From the NCBI GenBank assembly GCA_900638155.1, contig LR134495.1:1-64000 (forward strand): a stretch of DNA of 64,000 nucleotides. Reading direction: 5' to 3'. A program made the translations under genes and the position numbers. The notes beneath the pieces are model-generated. The model was not told where the DNA came from and did no database searches. It was given only the letters and a program-made list of their open reading frames with translations. Origin of the DNA: Mannheimia haemolytica. Its GTDB lineage: Bacteria > Pseudomonadota > Gammaproteobacteria > Enterobacterales > Pasteurellaceae. This document shows positions 51,256 through 60,391 of the stretch, in pieces (positions within the stretch are counted from its first letter, which is position 1; every line of letters begins with the position of its first letter).

Positions 51256-51830
51256 TTGGCTACTCCCAAAATAATATGATCTAACGGCATATCCCAACTC
51301 TTAATCGGTAATTGTTCGACTTGCTGACATTCGTGTGCCAAACCGACACTAATCAGATGCGGTGCTTGAGCAAGGGTTCTATCATAAAAGCCACCACCCA
51401 TTCCCAGCCGATTTCCGGCTTTATCACAAGCGACAAGCGGGGTAAAAATTATCTCTAATTCTTGCAACGGAATGATATTCCTAACATCTAACACCGGCTC
51501 TTGAATCCCCAAGCGGTTAAATTTTAAAGATGTTTTGCAATTGTAATTTAAAAACAATAATTGACCGCTTGTAAAAGGGTGAAGCAACGGCAGATATAGC
51601 TTCTTGCCCTGTTGAAGTAATTGTTCCATTAAAGGCAGAGGTGAAATTTCACCGTTAAAAGGCAAATAAAACGCAATATGTGAGGCTTGGTAAGATTCAA
51701 TCAATGAAAGGGCTTGAGGAATAATAGATTCGGCTGCTTGAGTTTGCTGACCGGCAGTTAAACTTTGCCGTTTAAGCCGCATTGATTGCCGTAATTGGCT
51801 ACGAAGATCGGTTAAAGATGATTGATTCAT
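51252..51830 (-). CDS. ygfA: 5-formyltetrahydrofolate cyclo-ligase
   Basis: Converts 5-formyl-THF to 5,10-methenyl-THF. The 192-aa protein has the C-terminal signature VACDKAGNRLGMGGGFYDRT. It lies directly after 6S RNA, the standard ssrS-ygfA arrangement, and is probably made from the same primary transcript. Confidence 0.94.
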   Translation of the reverse strand: MNQSSLTDLRSQLRQSMRLKRQSLTAGQQTQAAESIIPQALSLIESYQASHIAFYLPFNGEISPLPLMEQLLQQGKKLYLPLLHPFTSGQLLFLNYNCKTSLKFNRLGIQEPVLDVRNIIPLQELEIIFTPLVACDKAGNRLGMGGGFYDRTLAQAPHLISVGLAHECQQVEQLPIKSWDMPLDHIILGVAK

Positions 51831-51835
51831 ATAAA

Positions 51836-52021
51836 GACCCGAGATGCCGCTACCAGTAATGGTCCTTGAACCAGTCGGTTCAAGGGAGTCAAACTTAACT
51901 GCTTTTAGGCTTCTTACTCCTAATTAAATTAGGGTAAGCCTGCTCACCAGCGTTAGATGTCCAACTCAAAGTTTCAAATTATCGGCTCAGGGACGTAACT
52001 CGTAACGCACACCCCAGGCAA
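51836..52021 (-). ncRNA. ssrS: 6S RNA
   Basis: The RNA that binds sigma-70 RNA polymerase in stationary phase. It was recognised between zapA and ygfA by conserved blocks on the minus strand: CCCTGAGCCGATA, GGTGAGC, CCTTGAACC..GGTTCAAGG and the 3' GCGGCATCTCGG. These match E. coli 6S RNA closely. The length of about 186 nt agrees with the family. The 5' end is inferred from a TACTAT -10 box at 52027-52032. Confidence 0.94.
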
Positions 52022-52127
52022 GACTTATAGTAACGGAATTTGATGATTTTTCCTAGTATTTAATACCACAAAATGCAAATTCTCAATCTTTTTGGCTTTA
52101 TTCCTAATCAATTTGATTAAAAATTAC

Positions 52128-52418
52128 CTAATTAGATTGGAATTTACCAAGCGAATTATCTAACTGCTCAATACAAGCGACCAACACATTTTTATTTTCT
52201 GCATTTTGGCGTTGGGCTTGTTCCAGTTCATAATTTAAATTCAATGCCACAATCGCTAACACTTTTTCAAGCTGAATAATGCCGGACTGCTCTTTCAATA
52301 CCGCCACACGCTCTTCCAAACGCTGTGCTGAAGCCAGTAAATGCTCTTGCTGTTCAACAGGGCATTGCAAGCGTAAAACCTGCCCAAAAATCTGTAGTTC
52401 GATATTATTTGCCGACAT
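52128..52418 (-). CDS. zapA: Cell division protein ZapA
   Basis: Binds FtsZ and bundles its filaments at the division site. The 96-aa protein begins MSANNIELQIFGQ and ends in a coiled coil. The open frame extends 37 codons further, but GAGGA lies upstream of the ATG at 52418 and the family starts there. It is upstream of 6S RNA and divergent to ygfB, as in E. coli. Confidence 0.93.
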   Translation of the reverse strand: MSANNIELQIFGQVLRLQCPVEQQEHLLASAQRLEERVAVLKEQSGIIQLEKVLAIVALNLNYELEQAQRQNAENKNVLVACIEQLDNSLGKFQSN

Positions 52419-52496
52419 AAATACGAAATCCTCACTTAATCGCAAAATTTTTGCTATATTATGCCATTCTTTAGCAAAATCACAAATAATCCCATT

Positions 52497-53054
52497 ATGG
52501 CTATCACAGATTCCCAACAATTTAAACAACTGGTATCACAATTACAGATTGATGACACACCGGCAGAGTTTCACGGTTTTTTATGCGGTTTAATTGCCGG
52601 CGGTATTCAAGATGAATCTTGGAAAACCCTCACCTACCAATTTACCAATGACGGACACGCATTTTCCATCGAGCCGTTAAACACTTTAACCGATTTTTAT
52701 CAGCAATTAACTGAAAGCTTTTCTGAAGCCAACACGCTGTTTAGTCTTTGGTTGCCACAAAACGAAGAAGATGGTTTTGCTTTGGCTGATGGTATCTCCG
52801 AATGGACAAACAGTTTCTTACTCGGGCTTGGTGTTGCTCAACCTAAATTACAACAAGAAACCGATGAGGTTGGCGAGGCGATTGATGATTTAGATGAAAT
52901 CGCCAAACTAGGCTACAGTGACGATGATAATAACGAGGAACTGCTGGAAGCAGGCGAAGAAGTGTTGGAATATCTGCGTGTTTTAGCCTTGTTCTTACAC
53001 AGTCATTTTGCTTTAGGCGTGCCGAAAACAGAAGAAAAGCCACAATTACATTAA
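52497..53054 (+). CDS. ygfB: UPF0149 family protein YgfB
   Basis: A 185-aa acidic helical protein of the YgfB/YecA group with the conserved FHGFLCGLIAGG segment near the N-terminus. Function is not known for most members. MAITDSQQF (52497) is taken as start on family alignment; another ATG 12 codons upstream is possible, and neither has a clear ribosome site. It is divergent from zapA. Confidence 0.87.
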   Translation: MAITDSQQFKQLVSQLQIDDTPAEFHGFLCGLIAGGIQDESWKTLTYQFTNDGHAFSIEPLNTLTDFYQQLTESFSEANTLFSLWLPQNEEDGFALADGISEWTNSFLLGLGVAQPKLQQETDEVGEAIDDLDEIAKLGYSDDDNNEELLEAGEEVLEYLRVLALFLHSHFALGVPKTEEKPQLH

Positions 53055-53099
53055 TACAAGCGGTTCAATTTTACTAAAATTTTGCAAATGTATTATTAA

Positions 53100-53120
53100 G
53101 GGCGAAAAATATTTTCGCCC
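53100..53120 (+). terminator. Hairpin between ygfB and hemE
   Basis: GGGCGAAAA (53100-53108) pairs with TTTTCGCCC (53112-53120). No T-run follows, so termination is uncertain. Confidence 0.5.
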
Positions 53121-53143
53121 TACGAATATCAAAGGAAAAACCA

Positions 53144-54208
53144 ATGTCTCAACTTAAAAATGATCGCTATTTAAAAGCCCTTTTGCGTGAACCGGTGGAT
53201 ATGACCCCAGTTTGGATGATGCGTCAAGCCGGGCGTTACTTGCCGGAATATAAAGCCACCCGAGCAGAAGCCGGCGATTTTATGTCGCTCTGCCGCAACG
53301 CTGATTTAGCGTGTGAAGTGACCTTACAACCGCTACGCCGTTATGAACTCGATGCTGCTATCCTATTTTCCGATATTTTAACTGTGCCTGATGCAATGGG
53401 TTTAGGTTTAAGTTTTGGTGCTGGAGAAGGCCCGAAATTTGCCCGCCCGGTGGCAAGCCTCAATGATGTCAATCAGCTACCGATTCCTGATCCGGAAGAC
53501 GAGTTGCAATATGTAATGAATGCGGTGCGTATCATTCGCCGAGAATTGAAAGGCGAAGTGCCATTAATTGGTTTTTCAGGCAGCCCTTGGACACTCGCCA
53601 CCTATATGGTCGAAGGCGGTTCAAGCAAAGCATTTACCAAAATCAAAAAAATGCTCTATGCCGAACCACACATTCTGCACAAGTTGCTGGATAAGTTAGC
53701 CGACAGTGTGATTTTATACTTAAACGCCCAAATCAAAGCCGGTGCTCAAGCAGTGATGGTGTTCGACACTTGGGGCGGTGTATTGGCTCACGAGGATTAT
53801 AAAGCCTTCTCATTACACTATATGCACAAAATTGTGGACGGTTTAATTCGAGAAAATGAAGGACGTAAAGTGCCTGTTACGCTATTTACCAAAGGCGGTG
53901 GCTTATGGTTAGAAGCGATTGCAGACACCGGCTGCGATGCGGTTGGCTTAGATTGGACGGTGGATATTGCCGATGCTCGCCGCCGTGTTGGCAACAAAGT
54001 TGCGTTGCAAGGCAATATGGATCCTAGCGTGCTGTATGCAAGCCCTGAACGAATCGAACAAGAAGTGAAAAACATTCTTGCCGGTTTTGGTAACGGCAGC
54101 GGACACGTCTTTAATCTTGGACACGGTATTCACTTAGATGTACCGGTGGAAAGCCCGAAAGTGTTTGTTGATGCGATTCACAACTACTCGAAGCAGTATC
54201 ATAAATAA
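53144..54208 (+). CDS. hemE: Uroporphyrinogen decarboxylase
   Basis: Converts uroporphyrinogen III to coproporphyrinogen III in heme synthesis. The 354-aa protein has the signature [15 protein letters not shown] (about 22-36) and [22 protein letters not shown] precedes the ATG. The 65-bp structured repeat copy B lies just after its stop. Confidence 0.97.
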   Translation: MSQLKNDRYLKALLREPVDMTPVWMMRQAGRYLPEYKATRAEAGDFMSLCRNADLACEVTLQPLRRYELDAAILFSDILTVPDAMGLGLSFGAGEGPKFARPVASLNDVNQLPIPDPEDELQYVMNAVRIIRRELKGEVPLIGFSGSPWTLATYMVEGGSSKAFTKIKKMLYAEPHILHKLLDKLADSVILYLNAQIKAGAQAVMVFDTWGGVLAHEDYKAFSLHYMHKIVDGLIRENEGRKVPVTLFTKGGGLWLEAIADTGCDAVGLDWTVDIADARRRVGNKVALQGNMDPSVLYASPERIEQEVKNILAGFGNGSGHVFNLGHGIHLDVPVESPKVFVDAIHNYSKQYHK

Positions 54209-54219
54209 TGGATAAAATG

Positions 54220-54284
54220 CCCTCTCCCCTTGTGGGAGAGGGACAGATTTTTCTTTGTTCAGAAGAAAAATCAGGGAGAGGGGC
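54220..54284. repeat. 65-bp structured repeat, copy B
   Basis: Second copy of the element at 47569-47633 (60 of 65 matches). It lies between hemE and yjaG. An uptake core, CAAGCGGTC, is attached at its right end. It may act as a hairpin terminator for hemE. Confidence 0.85.
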
Positions 54285-54354
54285 AAGCGGTCATTTTTAT
54301 ACAGAATTTTGCAAAATCGTTCCCTTCTCTCTGAAAAATAAAGAAGGAAATACA

Positions 54355-54945
54355 ATGAGAAACCCGATTCATAAACGCATGGAACGTTTCGAGCCTTGGC
54401 AAAACACCACCTTTATGGCGTGCCTATGCGAAAGAATGTACCCTAACTATCAGCTTTTTTGTGAAGTAACCGAACAGCCTGAAAAAGCTAAGGTATTCCA
54501 AAATATTTTAAATTTAGTCTGGGAATATTTAACCATAAAAGGGGCAAAAATTAATTTCGATAACCAACTGGAAAAATTAGAAGAAATCATTCCTGATGTG
54601 AACGAATATGCGTTTTTTGGTGTCTTACCTGCACAGGAAGCTTGCGAAGCCCTTTCTGAACTTCTTCACAGTATTATCGCTGGTTCAACCCTTGAACAAG
54701 CAATCCGCATCAGCCAAATTTCATTAGGCACAGTTGCCAGCTATTTGGAAATGCAACAAGATAAAGAACTGAACGAGCAAGAGCTAAAGAATTCTGAAGA
54801 AATTCAAGAAGAACTGGACGTACAGTGGCAAATATACCGCTTGCTAAACGAATGTGAAAAACGTGATCTTGATCTCATTTTTGAACTTAAAGATGAAATC
54901 AGAAGCAGCGGGATTAGTAATATCGGGTTAAATATTAACCAATAG
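54355..54945 (+). CDS. yjaG: DUF416 protein YjaG
   Basis: A 196-aa acidic helical protein of DUF416, unknown function. The frame is open 49 codons upstream, but that extension runs through the repeat and uptake sequence. AAGGA lies 7 bp before the ATG at 54355. It is followed by hupA, as in E. coli (hemE-nfi-yjaG-hupA), here without nfi. Confidence 0.9.
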   Translation: MRNPIHKRMERFEPWQNTTFMACLCERMYPNYQLFCEVTEQPEKAKVFQNILNLVWEYLTIKGAKINFDNQLEKLEEIIPDVNEYAFFGVLPAQEACEALSELLHSIIAGSTLEQAIRISQISLGTVASYLEMQQDKELNEQELKNSEEIQEELDVQWQIYRLLNECEKRDLDLIFELKDEIRSSGISNIGLNINQ

Positions 54946-55080
54946 CATTGATATTTGCAAAATCTTGCTTAATAATACTTTGAGAAATCTTAACTTTGAA
55001 TTAAGCTATCGCAAGGTTTCAATAACTTCTCAGACGTTTTACGTCATTTATTAAAAACACATATCTTAGAGGATAAAACT

Positions 55081-55353
55081 ATGAACAAAACTGAGTTAAT
55101 CGATGCTATCGCCGCTGGTGCAAACTTAACCAAGAAAGATGCTAAAGCAGCATTAGAAGCAACTCTTGATGCAATCTCTGCAAGCTTAAAAGCAGGCGAC
55201 GCTGTTCAATTAATCGGCTTCGGTACTTTTAAAGTAAATGAGCGTAAAGCACGTACTGGTCGTAACCCAAAAACTGGTGAAGAGATCAAAATTGCAGCAG
55301 CTAAAGTACCTGCATTCGTTTCAGGTAAAGCATTAAAAGATTTAGTAAAATAA
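55081..55353 (+). CDS. hupA: Nucleoid protein HU alpha
   Basis: Histone-like DNA-bending protein of 90 aa. The family signature lies in [20 protein letters not shown] (about 46-65). AGAGGA precedes the ATG. The hemE-yjaG-hupA order supports alpha over beta. No other HU gene is in the window. Confidence 0.95.
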   Translation: MNKTELIDAIAAGANLTKKDAKAALEATLDAISASLKAGDAVQLIGFGTFKVNERKARTGRNPKTGEEIKIAAAKVPAFVSGKALKDLVK

Positions 55354-55370
55354 TTCTTTAAAGATATAAA

Positions 55371-55402
55371 AATAAAGCCTGGATTATAATCCAGGCTTTA
55401 TT
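55371..55402 (+). terminator. hupA terminator
   Basis: A 32-bp perfect palindrome: AATAAAGCCTGGA and its complement around a TTATAA centre, followed by TTT. Confidence 0.9.
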
Positions 55403-55441
55403 TTTAGCGTGTTTCGATAGCTACAGAGAAACTAAAAAGCA

Positions 55442-55882
55442 CTATTTGCTTTCAATCGCTTTTTTCATTTCTTCAACTTTTGTTTCTGTCTCAACTTTCA
55501 CTTCTGCTGCCTTCTCAGCTACTGCCTTTTTAGCTTCTTCTGCTTTATCTGCTGTTGCTTGAGTCGCATCACTTGCTGCTGCTTTTAGTTCTTCCACTTT
55601 AGCTTCAGTTGTGGTTTTTAACTCAGCGGCTTTCTCTGCCACTGCCTTTTTTGCCTCTTCTGTTTTATCTGCTGTTGCTTGAGCTGCATCATTTGCTGCC
55701 GCTTTCAACTCTTCAACCTTCGCTTCAGTAGCCGATTTAACTTCTGCAGCTTTTTCAGCTACAGCTTCTTTTACTTCAACCGCTTTGTCTGTAGTTGATT
55801 GCGCGGCTTCTTTTGCCTGATCACAAGCAGCAAGTGCCATAGTTGTACCTAACACTAATAATGATAAAAATGATTTTTTCAT
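55442..55882 (-). CDS. Lipoprotein of 40-residue helical repeats
   Basis: A 146-aa lipoprotein with a lipobox LAAC (C20) followed by a body composed almost wholly of Ala, Lys, Glu, Val and Thr. Residues 52-91 and 92-131 are near-identical 40-residue repeats (TEAKVEELKAAA... / ATADK.EEAKKAVAEKAAE), with partial copies before (21-51) and after (132-146). The pattern predicts a long amphipathic or coiled-coil helix, in the manner of Lpp-like or apolipoprotein-like proteins. No enzyme motif is present. AAGGA precedes the ATG. It lies after rne in the same direction but has its own hairpin upstream. Confidence 0.85.
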   Translation of the reverse strand: MKKSFLSLLVLGTTMALAACDQAKEAAQSTTDKAVEVKEAVAEKAAEVKSATEAKVEELKAAANDAAQATADKTEEAKKAVAEKAAELKTTTEAKVEELKAAASDATQATADKAEEAKKAVAEKAAEVKVETETKVEEMKKAIESK

Positions 55883-55910
55883 ACCGAGTTCCTTAAATAA
55901 ACTAAAAATA

Positions 55911-55933
55911 ACGCACTTTGTAATAAAGTGCGT
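55911..55933 (-). terminator. Hairpin upstream of the repeat lipoprotein
   Basis: ACGCACTTT (55911-55919) pairs with AAAGTGCGT (55925-55933). On the minus strand it is followed by TATTTTTAG, 28 bp before the lipoprotein start. It is either a second terminator for rne or an attenuator in the lipoprotein leader. Confidence 0.55.
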
Positions 55934-55978
55934 TTACTTAGGCAGAAAAATTGATAGAAAGTTCATACTTTGATAAAA

Positions 55979-56010
55979 AAATGCCTATTAGTTATAACTA
56001 ATAGGCATTT
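55979..56010 (-). terminator. rne terminator
   Basis: A perfect palindrome, AAATGCCTATTAG with CTAATAGGCATTT, around TTATAA. On the minus strand a T-run follows. Confidence 0.88.
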
Positions 56011-56027
56011 AAACCAATTAATTGTAC

Positions 56028-58970
56028 TTAACCATTGGTTGAACGAGGCGCTGACTGCACTTGGCTCACTGCGCTGGTATATCCGCCAAACCCTTTGCCA
56101 TAGAAATAGTATTTAGAGTTTTGCCATTGGCTAATTTCGACTACTTCAAGCTTGTCACTTGGTGCAGAAGCAATCGTCATAGCGGCTTGGGTATGCTCAA
56201 CACGAGAGAATGTACCTAATCTGCCGTTAAATCGATAATCGCTTTCGTAAGCTGATTTTGGCACTTCAATCGGGTGAGTAACATCTTCCACAATCGCTGG
56301 TGCAACTGTTGCTTGTGATTGGAATTTACTAACTCGCTCATTTTTCTCTTTAACTAAATCACGTTCAGAATGCTGAGCAACCACACTGCCAAATGGAGCA
56401 ATATGCTCCTTTACTTCTACTGGTTTTACGTCTTCAGAAGCAACTTTTTCTTCCTTCGGTTTGGAAAGCTGTTCTTGTTTCTCCTTAACCAAATCACGGT
56501 TAGTTGGTTGTGCTACAAAACCACCTAGCGGACTAACTGTCTGAAGTTTCTTCTCTTCTGATTTTTTCTCTGTCTCAACAGGCTGATTTTCTTGCTGTTC
56601 AAGCATTTGATCAACGGATAAGAATGGTGCTTTTTCCTCTGCTTTAGCAGTAGAGGTAACCTGAACCCAAACTTTACCGCTCGCAAGCTCAGGAGAAGCA
56701 ACAGCTGAAGTTAGAGGCATAGGAGAAATAACCTGATTGCGTTGATTTTCACGACGACGCTGATTGCCCACACGCAAATGGCGAGGTAAACGGCGTTGGC
56801 GGTTATTTTCACGTCCTTCGTTCGTTGTTTCTACCGTAGAGGTTGTTTCAACAGGTACTTCTTGGGTTATAAGCGGTTGAATTTGCTGATTTTTTTGCAC
56901 ATTTTCAACTTGTTTTGCTACCGTTTCCTCAACAGCAGGTGTTAGATTTTCTGCTTCTACTTCTTGTGTTTCGACACGCACTTTTTTACGTAGATCACGG
57001 CGTTGGCGGCGTTCGGTTTGAACCTCACGGGAGCTGCTACGACTCTCTTGCTCGGTTACGCCGGAAACTTCTTCCACTACCGCTCGGCGTGCTTTTTTCT
57101 CGCTACGCACCGGTTTTTCTTCCGTTGGAGTAGCTTGAGCTTGCACGGTTTTACGCTCTTGGTTTTCCGCTTTGGTATTGCGGTTCGGGCGTTCACGGCG
57201 TTGGCGACGATCACGCTGGTTGCGTGCTTTCGGCTTCGGTTTTTCTTCCACTTTTTCTTCGCTAAACCAGCCTTTAATGGTCGCAATTAAGCGGCTTAAT
57301 AGTGATGGTTTTGGTGGTTCGGTAGGTGTTGGCGAAGGTTGGAGATTCAGCTCCGAGCTTTGTAACACAGACTCTACCGTAATCACCGGCTCGTTACGGG
57401 TGACTAACACATCTTCTTGATGGTGATGATGTGGGTGTTCTTCCTCATTACGAGCTTCATAATGCTTGGTTAAATCGTAGCTTAACGTTGGGGTAATTTC
57501 ATTTTCACGCAGGCGATATACGCTGAAATGCGGCGTTTCCATACTTTCAGACGGTACTACGACAATTTGTACATCGTGGCGTTTTTCAATGCTGGAAATC
57601 GCTTTACGTTTTTCGTTGAGTAAGTAGCTGGCGATTTGCACCGGCACAATGGTGTGAACCTGTGCTGTGTTTTCTTTGATTGCCTCTTCTTCTAATAAAC
57701 GTAAAATCGACAGTGCGATTGATTCATTATCACGTACTTTACCTGTTCCCTGACAGCGAGGGCAGATATGCGATGAAGCCTCACTTAATGATGGGCTTAA
57801 ACGCTGACGGCTCATTTCTAACAAACCGAAACGGGAAATACGGGCAAATTGGATTCTCGCACGGTCTTGGCGTGTCGCTTCACGAATACGGTTTTCCACT
57901 TCACGTTGGTGGCGAACCGGCGTCATATCAATAAAGTCGATCACAATCAAACCGCCTAAGTCACGTAAACGTAACTGACGGGCAATTTCATCAGCCGCTT
58001 CTAAGTTGGTGTTAAGAGCGGTTTCTTCAATATCGCCGCCACGGGTTGAACGTGAGGAGTTAATATCAATTGCTGTTAATGCTTCTGTGACATCAATAAC
58101 GATAGAGCCACCGGAAGGTAAACGCACTTCACGTTGGAATGCCGATTCGATTTGCGATTCAATTTGATAATGACTAAATAGCGGTACTTCGCCTTCGTAT
58201 AATTTCACACGGTTGATGAAATCCGGGCGAACAAGGCGAATGTGGTTTTTGGCTTTCTCGAACACTTTTTTGTTGTCGATTAAGATTTCGCCAATATCAC
58301 GGCGTAGATAGTCACGAATTGCACGCACAATCACGTCACTTTCTTGGTGAATTAAGAACGGAGCAGGGCGAGATTCCGCCGCCTTTTTAATTGCTTCCCA
58401 GTGGTGTAACAAGACTTTTAAGTCCCATTGTAACTCTTCCGGTGATTTACCCACACCGGCGGTACGCACGATTAAGCCGACATCTTCCGGCACATCTAAG
58501 CAGTCTAATGCCTCTTTGAGTTCTAAACGCTCATCGCCTTCAATACGGCGGGAAATACCACCGGCACGAGGGTTGTTCGGCATTAAAACTAAGTAACTAC
58601 CCGCAAGCGAAATAAAGGTGGTTAAGGCTGCTCCTTTGTTACCACGCTCTTCTTTGCTGACTTGAACAATCACTTCTTGCCCTTCTTGAATAATATCTTT
58701 GATATTCGGGCGACCGTTAAACACATAGTCTGACGGGAAGTATTCTCGGGAAATTTCTTTTAAAGGTAGGAAGCCGTGGCGTTCTGCACCGTAATCCACG
58801 AATGCAGCTTCAAGGCTTGGTTCGACACGGGTAATTTTACCCTTGTAGATATTGGATTTTTTCTGTTCGTGACCCGGGCTTTCGATGTCCAAGTCAAATA
58901 AGCGTTGCCCATCAACGAGGGCAACACGCAACTCTTCTTTTTGAGTTGCATTGATTAACATTCTTTTCAT
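56028..58970 (-). CDS. rne: Ribonuclease E
   Basis: The endoribonuclease that begins mRNA decay and forms the degradosome scaffold. The 980-aa protein has a well-conserved catalytic half: S1 domain (about 37-125), catalytic aspartates D302 and D345, and the zinc-link CPRC (C403, C406). The C-terminal half is disordered and rich in Glu, Arg and Gln, with a His run near 517 and several Arg-rich patches for RNA binding. A terminal microdomain ([14 protein letters not shown]) resembles the E. coli PNPase-binding segment. It is monocistronic. Confidence 0.97.
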   Translation of the reverse strand: MKRMLINATQKEELRVALVDGQRLFDLDIESPGHEQKKSNIYKGKITRVEPSLEAAFVDYGAERHGFLPLKEISREYFPSDYVFNGRPNIKDIIQEGQEVIVQVSKEERGNKGAALTTFISLAGSYLVLMPNNPRAGGISRRIEGDERLELKEALDCLDVPEDVGLIVRTAGVGKSPEELQWDLKVLLHHWEAIKKAAESRPAPFLIHQESDVIVRAIRDYLRRDIGEILIDNKKVFEKAKNHIRLVRPDFINRVKLYEGEVPLFSHYQIESQIESAFQREVRLPSGGSIVIDVTEALTAIDINSSRSTRGGDIEETALNTNLEAADEIARQLRLRDLGGLIVIDFIDMTPVRHQREVENRIREATRQDRARIQFARISRFGLLEMSRQRLSPSLSEASSHICPRCQGTGKVRDNESIALSILRLLEEEAIKENTAQVHTIVPVQIASYLLNEKRKAISSIEKRHDVQIVVVPSESMETPHFSVYRLRENEITPTLSYDLTKHYEARNEEEHPHHHHQEDVLVTRNEPVITVESVLQSSELNLQPSPTPTEPPKPSLLSRLIATIKGWFSEEKVEEKPKPKARNQRDRRQRRERPNRNTKAENQERKTVQAQATPTEEKPVRSEKKARRAVVEEVSGVTEQESRSSSREVQTERRQRRDLRKKVRVETQEVEAENLTPAVEETVAKQVENVQKNQQIQPLITQEVPVETTSTVETTNEGRENNRQRRLPRHLRVGNQRRRENQRNQVISPMPLTSAVASPELASGKVWVQVTSTAKAEEKAPFLSVDQMLEQQENQPVETEKKSEEKKLQTVSPLGGFVAQPTNRDLVKEKQEQLSKPKEEKVASEDVKPVEVKEHIAPFGSVVAQHSERDLVKEKNERVSKFQSQATVAPAIVEDVTHPIEVPKSAYESDYRFNGRLGTFSRVEHTQAAMTIASAPSDKLEVVEISQWQNSKYYFYGKGFGGYTSAVSQVQSAPRSTNG

Positions 58971-59419
58971 TGTGTTTTCTCATTATTTTGTTTTTGTCTT
59001 ACACGGTCATTTTGACCCATTGATACGGGAATGGTTTTAGTGTCTATCTCACGACTGTCTTCATTCCGATAGTATGTTGATAGTTGTCTTATGTTTACTT
59101 TTTCTTGTCTCAAAGAAACTGCAAAATCAATCACTTAAGGCTTGTTTATCTCTATTACAAGCGGTTATTTTTGCTTTATTTTTTGCAATTTTTTATTGCT
59201 TTTTCAAGGCAAAAATAACGGGTTATTATCGCACTTTAACCTTGAAAAAGGCAAGGTAATTATTGTAGGGTAGCTGTTATTTGTGGGTATGAATATTGAA
59301 GTAAAAAGGTAAGAATGAAGAAATAACGAGATTTGGTATGAGTACTGGAGATAAGCGTGAAATCTAAGCGGTTAAATTTGCAAAAAAAGTGCTAAATTTA
59401 ACCGCTTGTAAAGCCAATA
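58971..59419. promoter_or_regulatory. rne leader and intergenic region
   Basis: A 449-bp gap between rne and the isochorismatase-like gene, which are both on the minus strand. It should hold the rne promoter and its 5' leader, which in E. coli mediates autoregulation. One uptake core lies at about 59158-59166. No promoter could be fixed. A 61-codon open frame on the plus strand (59074) lacks a ribosome site. Confidence 0.4.
59366..59407 (-). terminator. Inverted uptake-sequence pair after the isochorismatase-like gene
   Basis: AAGCGGTTAAATTT (59366-59379) pairs with AAATTTAACCGCTT (59394-59407), 12 bp past the gene's stop on the minus strand. Confidence 0.7.
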
Positions 59420-60262
59420 TTATGCTTTTGCCGTCATTTTTTTCACTGCATCTTCAGTGGTCCAGAGGTCATTTGCGATAATACGGTAGTTGGTTAATGC
59501 TGCAAGATAGCCGTCACCTTCAGGAATACGAGGCCCAGCGGTTGCATCTTTCACCACTGTTACTTCAAAACCTTGTTCGATTAATTCACGCAAGTGTGAA
59601 TCAATACATAAGTTGGCAGCCATACCGGCTAAAATTACTTGGTCGATTTTACGTTTGCGTAATTGCAACACTAAGTCATTGGTTTCTGGGCCAAAAACTT
59701 TATGTGGTGAAGCAATCACTGTTTTACCATCAAAAATGTATGGTTTGTACTCAGGCATAAAATCCGCACCTGAATTTTCAAAGCCTTCCATTGTGTATTG
59801 ACCTTTTCTCGCAAACATTCCGCTGTCGTGCATAAAGTGTTCGCCCGGTGAGCCAAATTCCCATTTGTGATCGGTTGGGTAGTAATAGTGTGGCGAAACA
59901 AAGGTTGGCATATCCACTGCTTTTGCCGCTTTAAATAGGCTTTCAATGTTGGCTACGGTGTTGTTCTCTTTAATAGAGTCGCCTAACACGCCCCACATCA
60001 CGCCTTTCGGGCTTAGGAAGTCAATTTGTGGATCAACTACTACTAATGCCACACGTTTTGGATCAATAGTCATTCCGTGGCGTTTTAAACCGTATTGTTC
60101 CGGCTCTGCATAAGGTGATTTTTCTGCGCCGGCTTGTTTTGCATTTGCTGTTGATGCAATACCTAATGCACCTAATACACTGGCAGCCATTGCAATACGA
60201 GAGCCGTGGTTAAGGGCTTGACGGCGTTCTTGGTTGATTTCTTCAAATTGTGCTTGTGACAT
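59420..60262 (-). CDS. Exported isochorismatase-like cysteine hydrolase
   Basis: A 280-aa hydrolase of the isochorismatase/nicotinamidase superfamily. The likely triad is D77 (VVVDPQIDF), K188 (SPHKVFG) and C219 (AGMAANLC). The first 41 residues look like an export signal: ERRQALNHGSR, then a hydrophobic stretch, then TANA. The two arginines suggest the Tat route but the motif is not canonical. The superfamily is usually cytoplasmic, so an exported member is unusual. A divergent AraC regulator lies 129 bp away. Substrate is unknown. Confidence 0.82.
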   Translation of the reverse strand: MSQAQFEEINQERRQALNHGSRIAMAASVLGALGIASTANAKQAGAEKSPYAEPEQYGLKRHGMTIDPKRVALVVVDPQIDFLSPKGVMWGVLGDSIKENNTVANIESLFKAAKAVDMPTFVSPHYYYPTDHKWEFGSPGEHFMHDSGMFARKGQYTMEGFENSGADFMPEYKPYIFDGKTVIASPHKVFGPETNDLVLQLRKRKIDQVILAGMAANLCIDSHLRELIEQGFEVTVVKDATAGPRIPEGDGYLAALTNYRIIANDLWTTEDAVKKMTAKA

Positions 60263-60391
60263 TATTTTATCCTCATTAATAGATATACAAATTGTAACGA
60301 TAACTTGCGTTACCGAACGGGTTGCTATTATAGTGATCGCATTTCTCCTGTTTTAACCGTTCGTCTCAATTCTTTACCCAAGGAGCTTAAT

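Noticed and set aside
54208..54354. N-terminal 49-codon extension of yjaG
   Set aside because: It runs through the 65-bp repeat and an uptake sequence; a good ribosome site marks the downstream ATG.
55442..55882. Assignment of the repeat lipoprotein as Braun lipoprotein Lpp
   Set aside because: It is about twice Lpp's length, has 40-residue repeats and lacks a clear C-terminal Tyr-Arg-Lys attachment end, ending instead IESK.
56915..57290. Long plus-strand open frames opposite rne
   Set aside because: They are shadows of the Arg/Gln/Glu-rich codons of the RNase E C-terminal half.
59074..59259. Small hydrophobic 61-codon open frame upstream of rne
   Set aside because: No ribosome-binding site; it runs through an uptake core and A/T-rich sequence, and no conservation can be argued.
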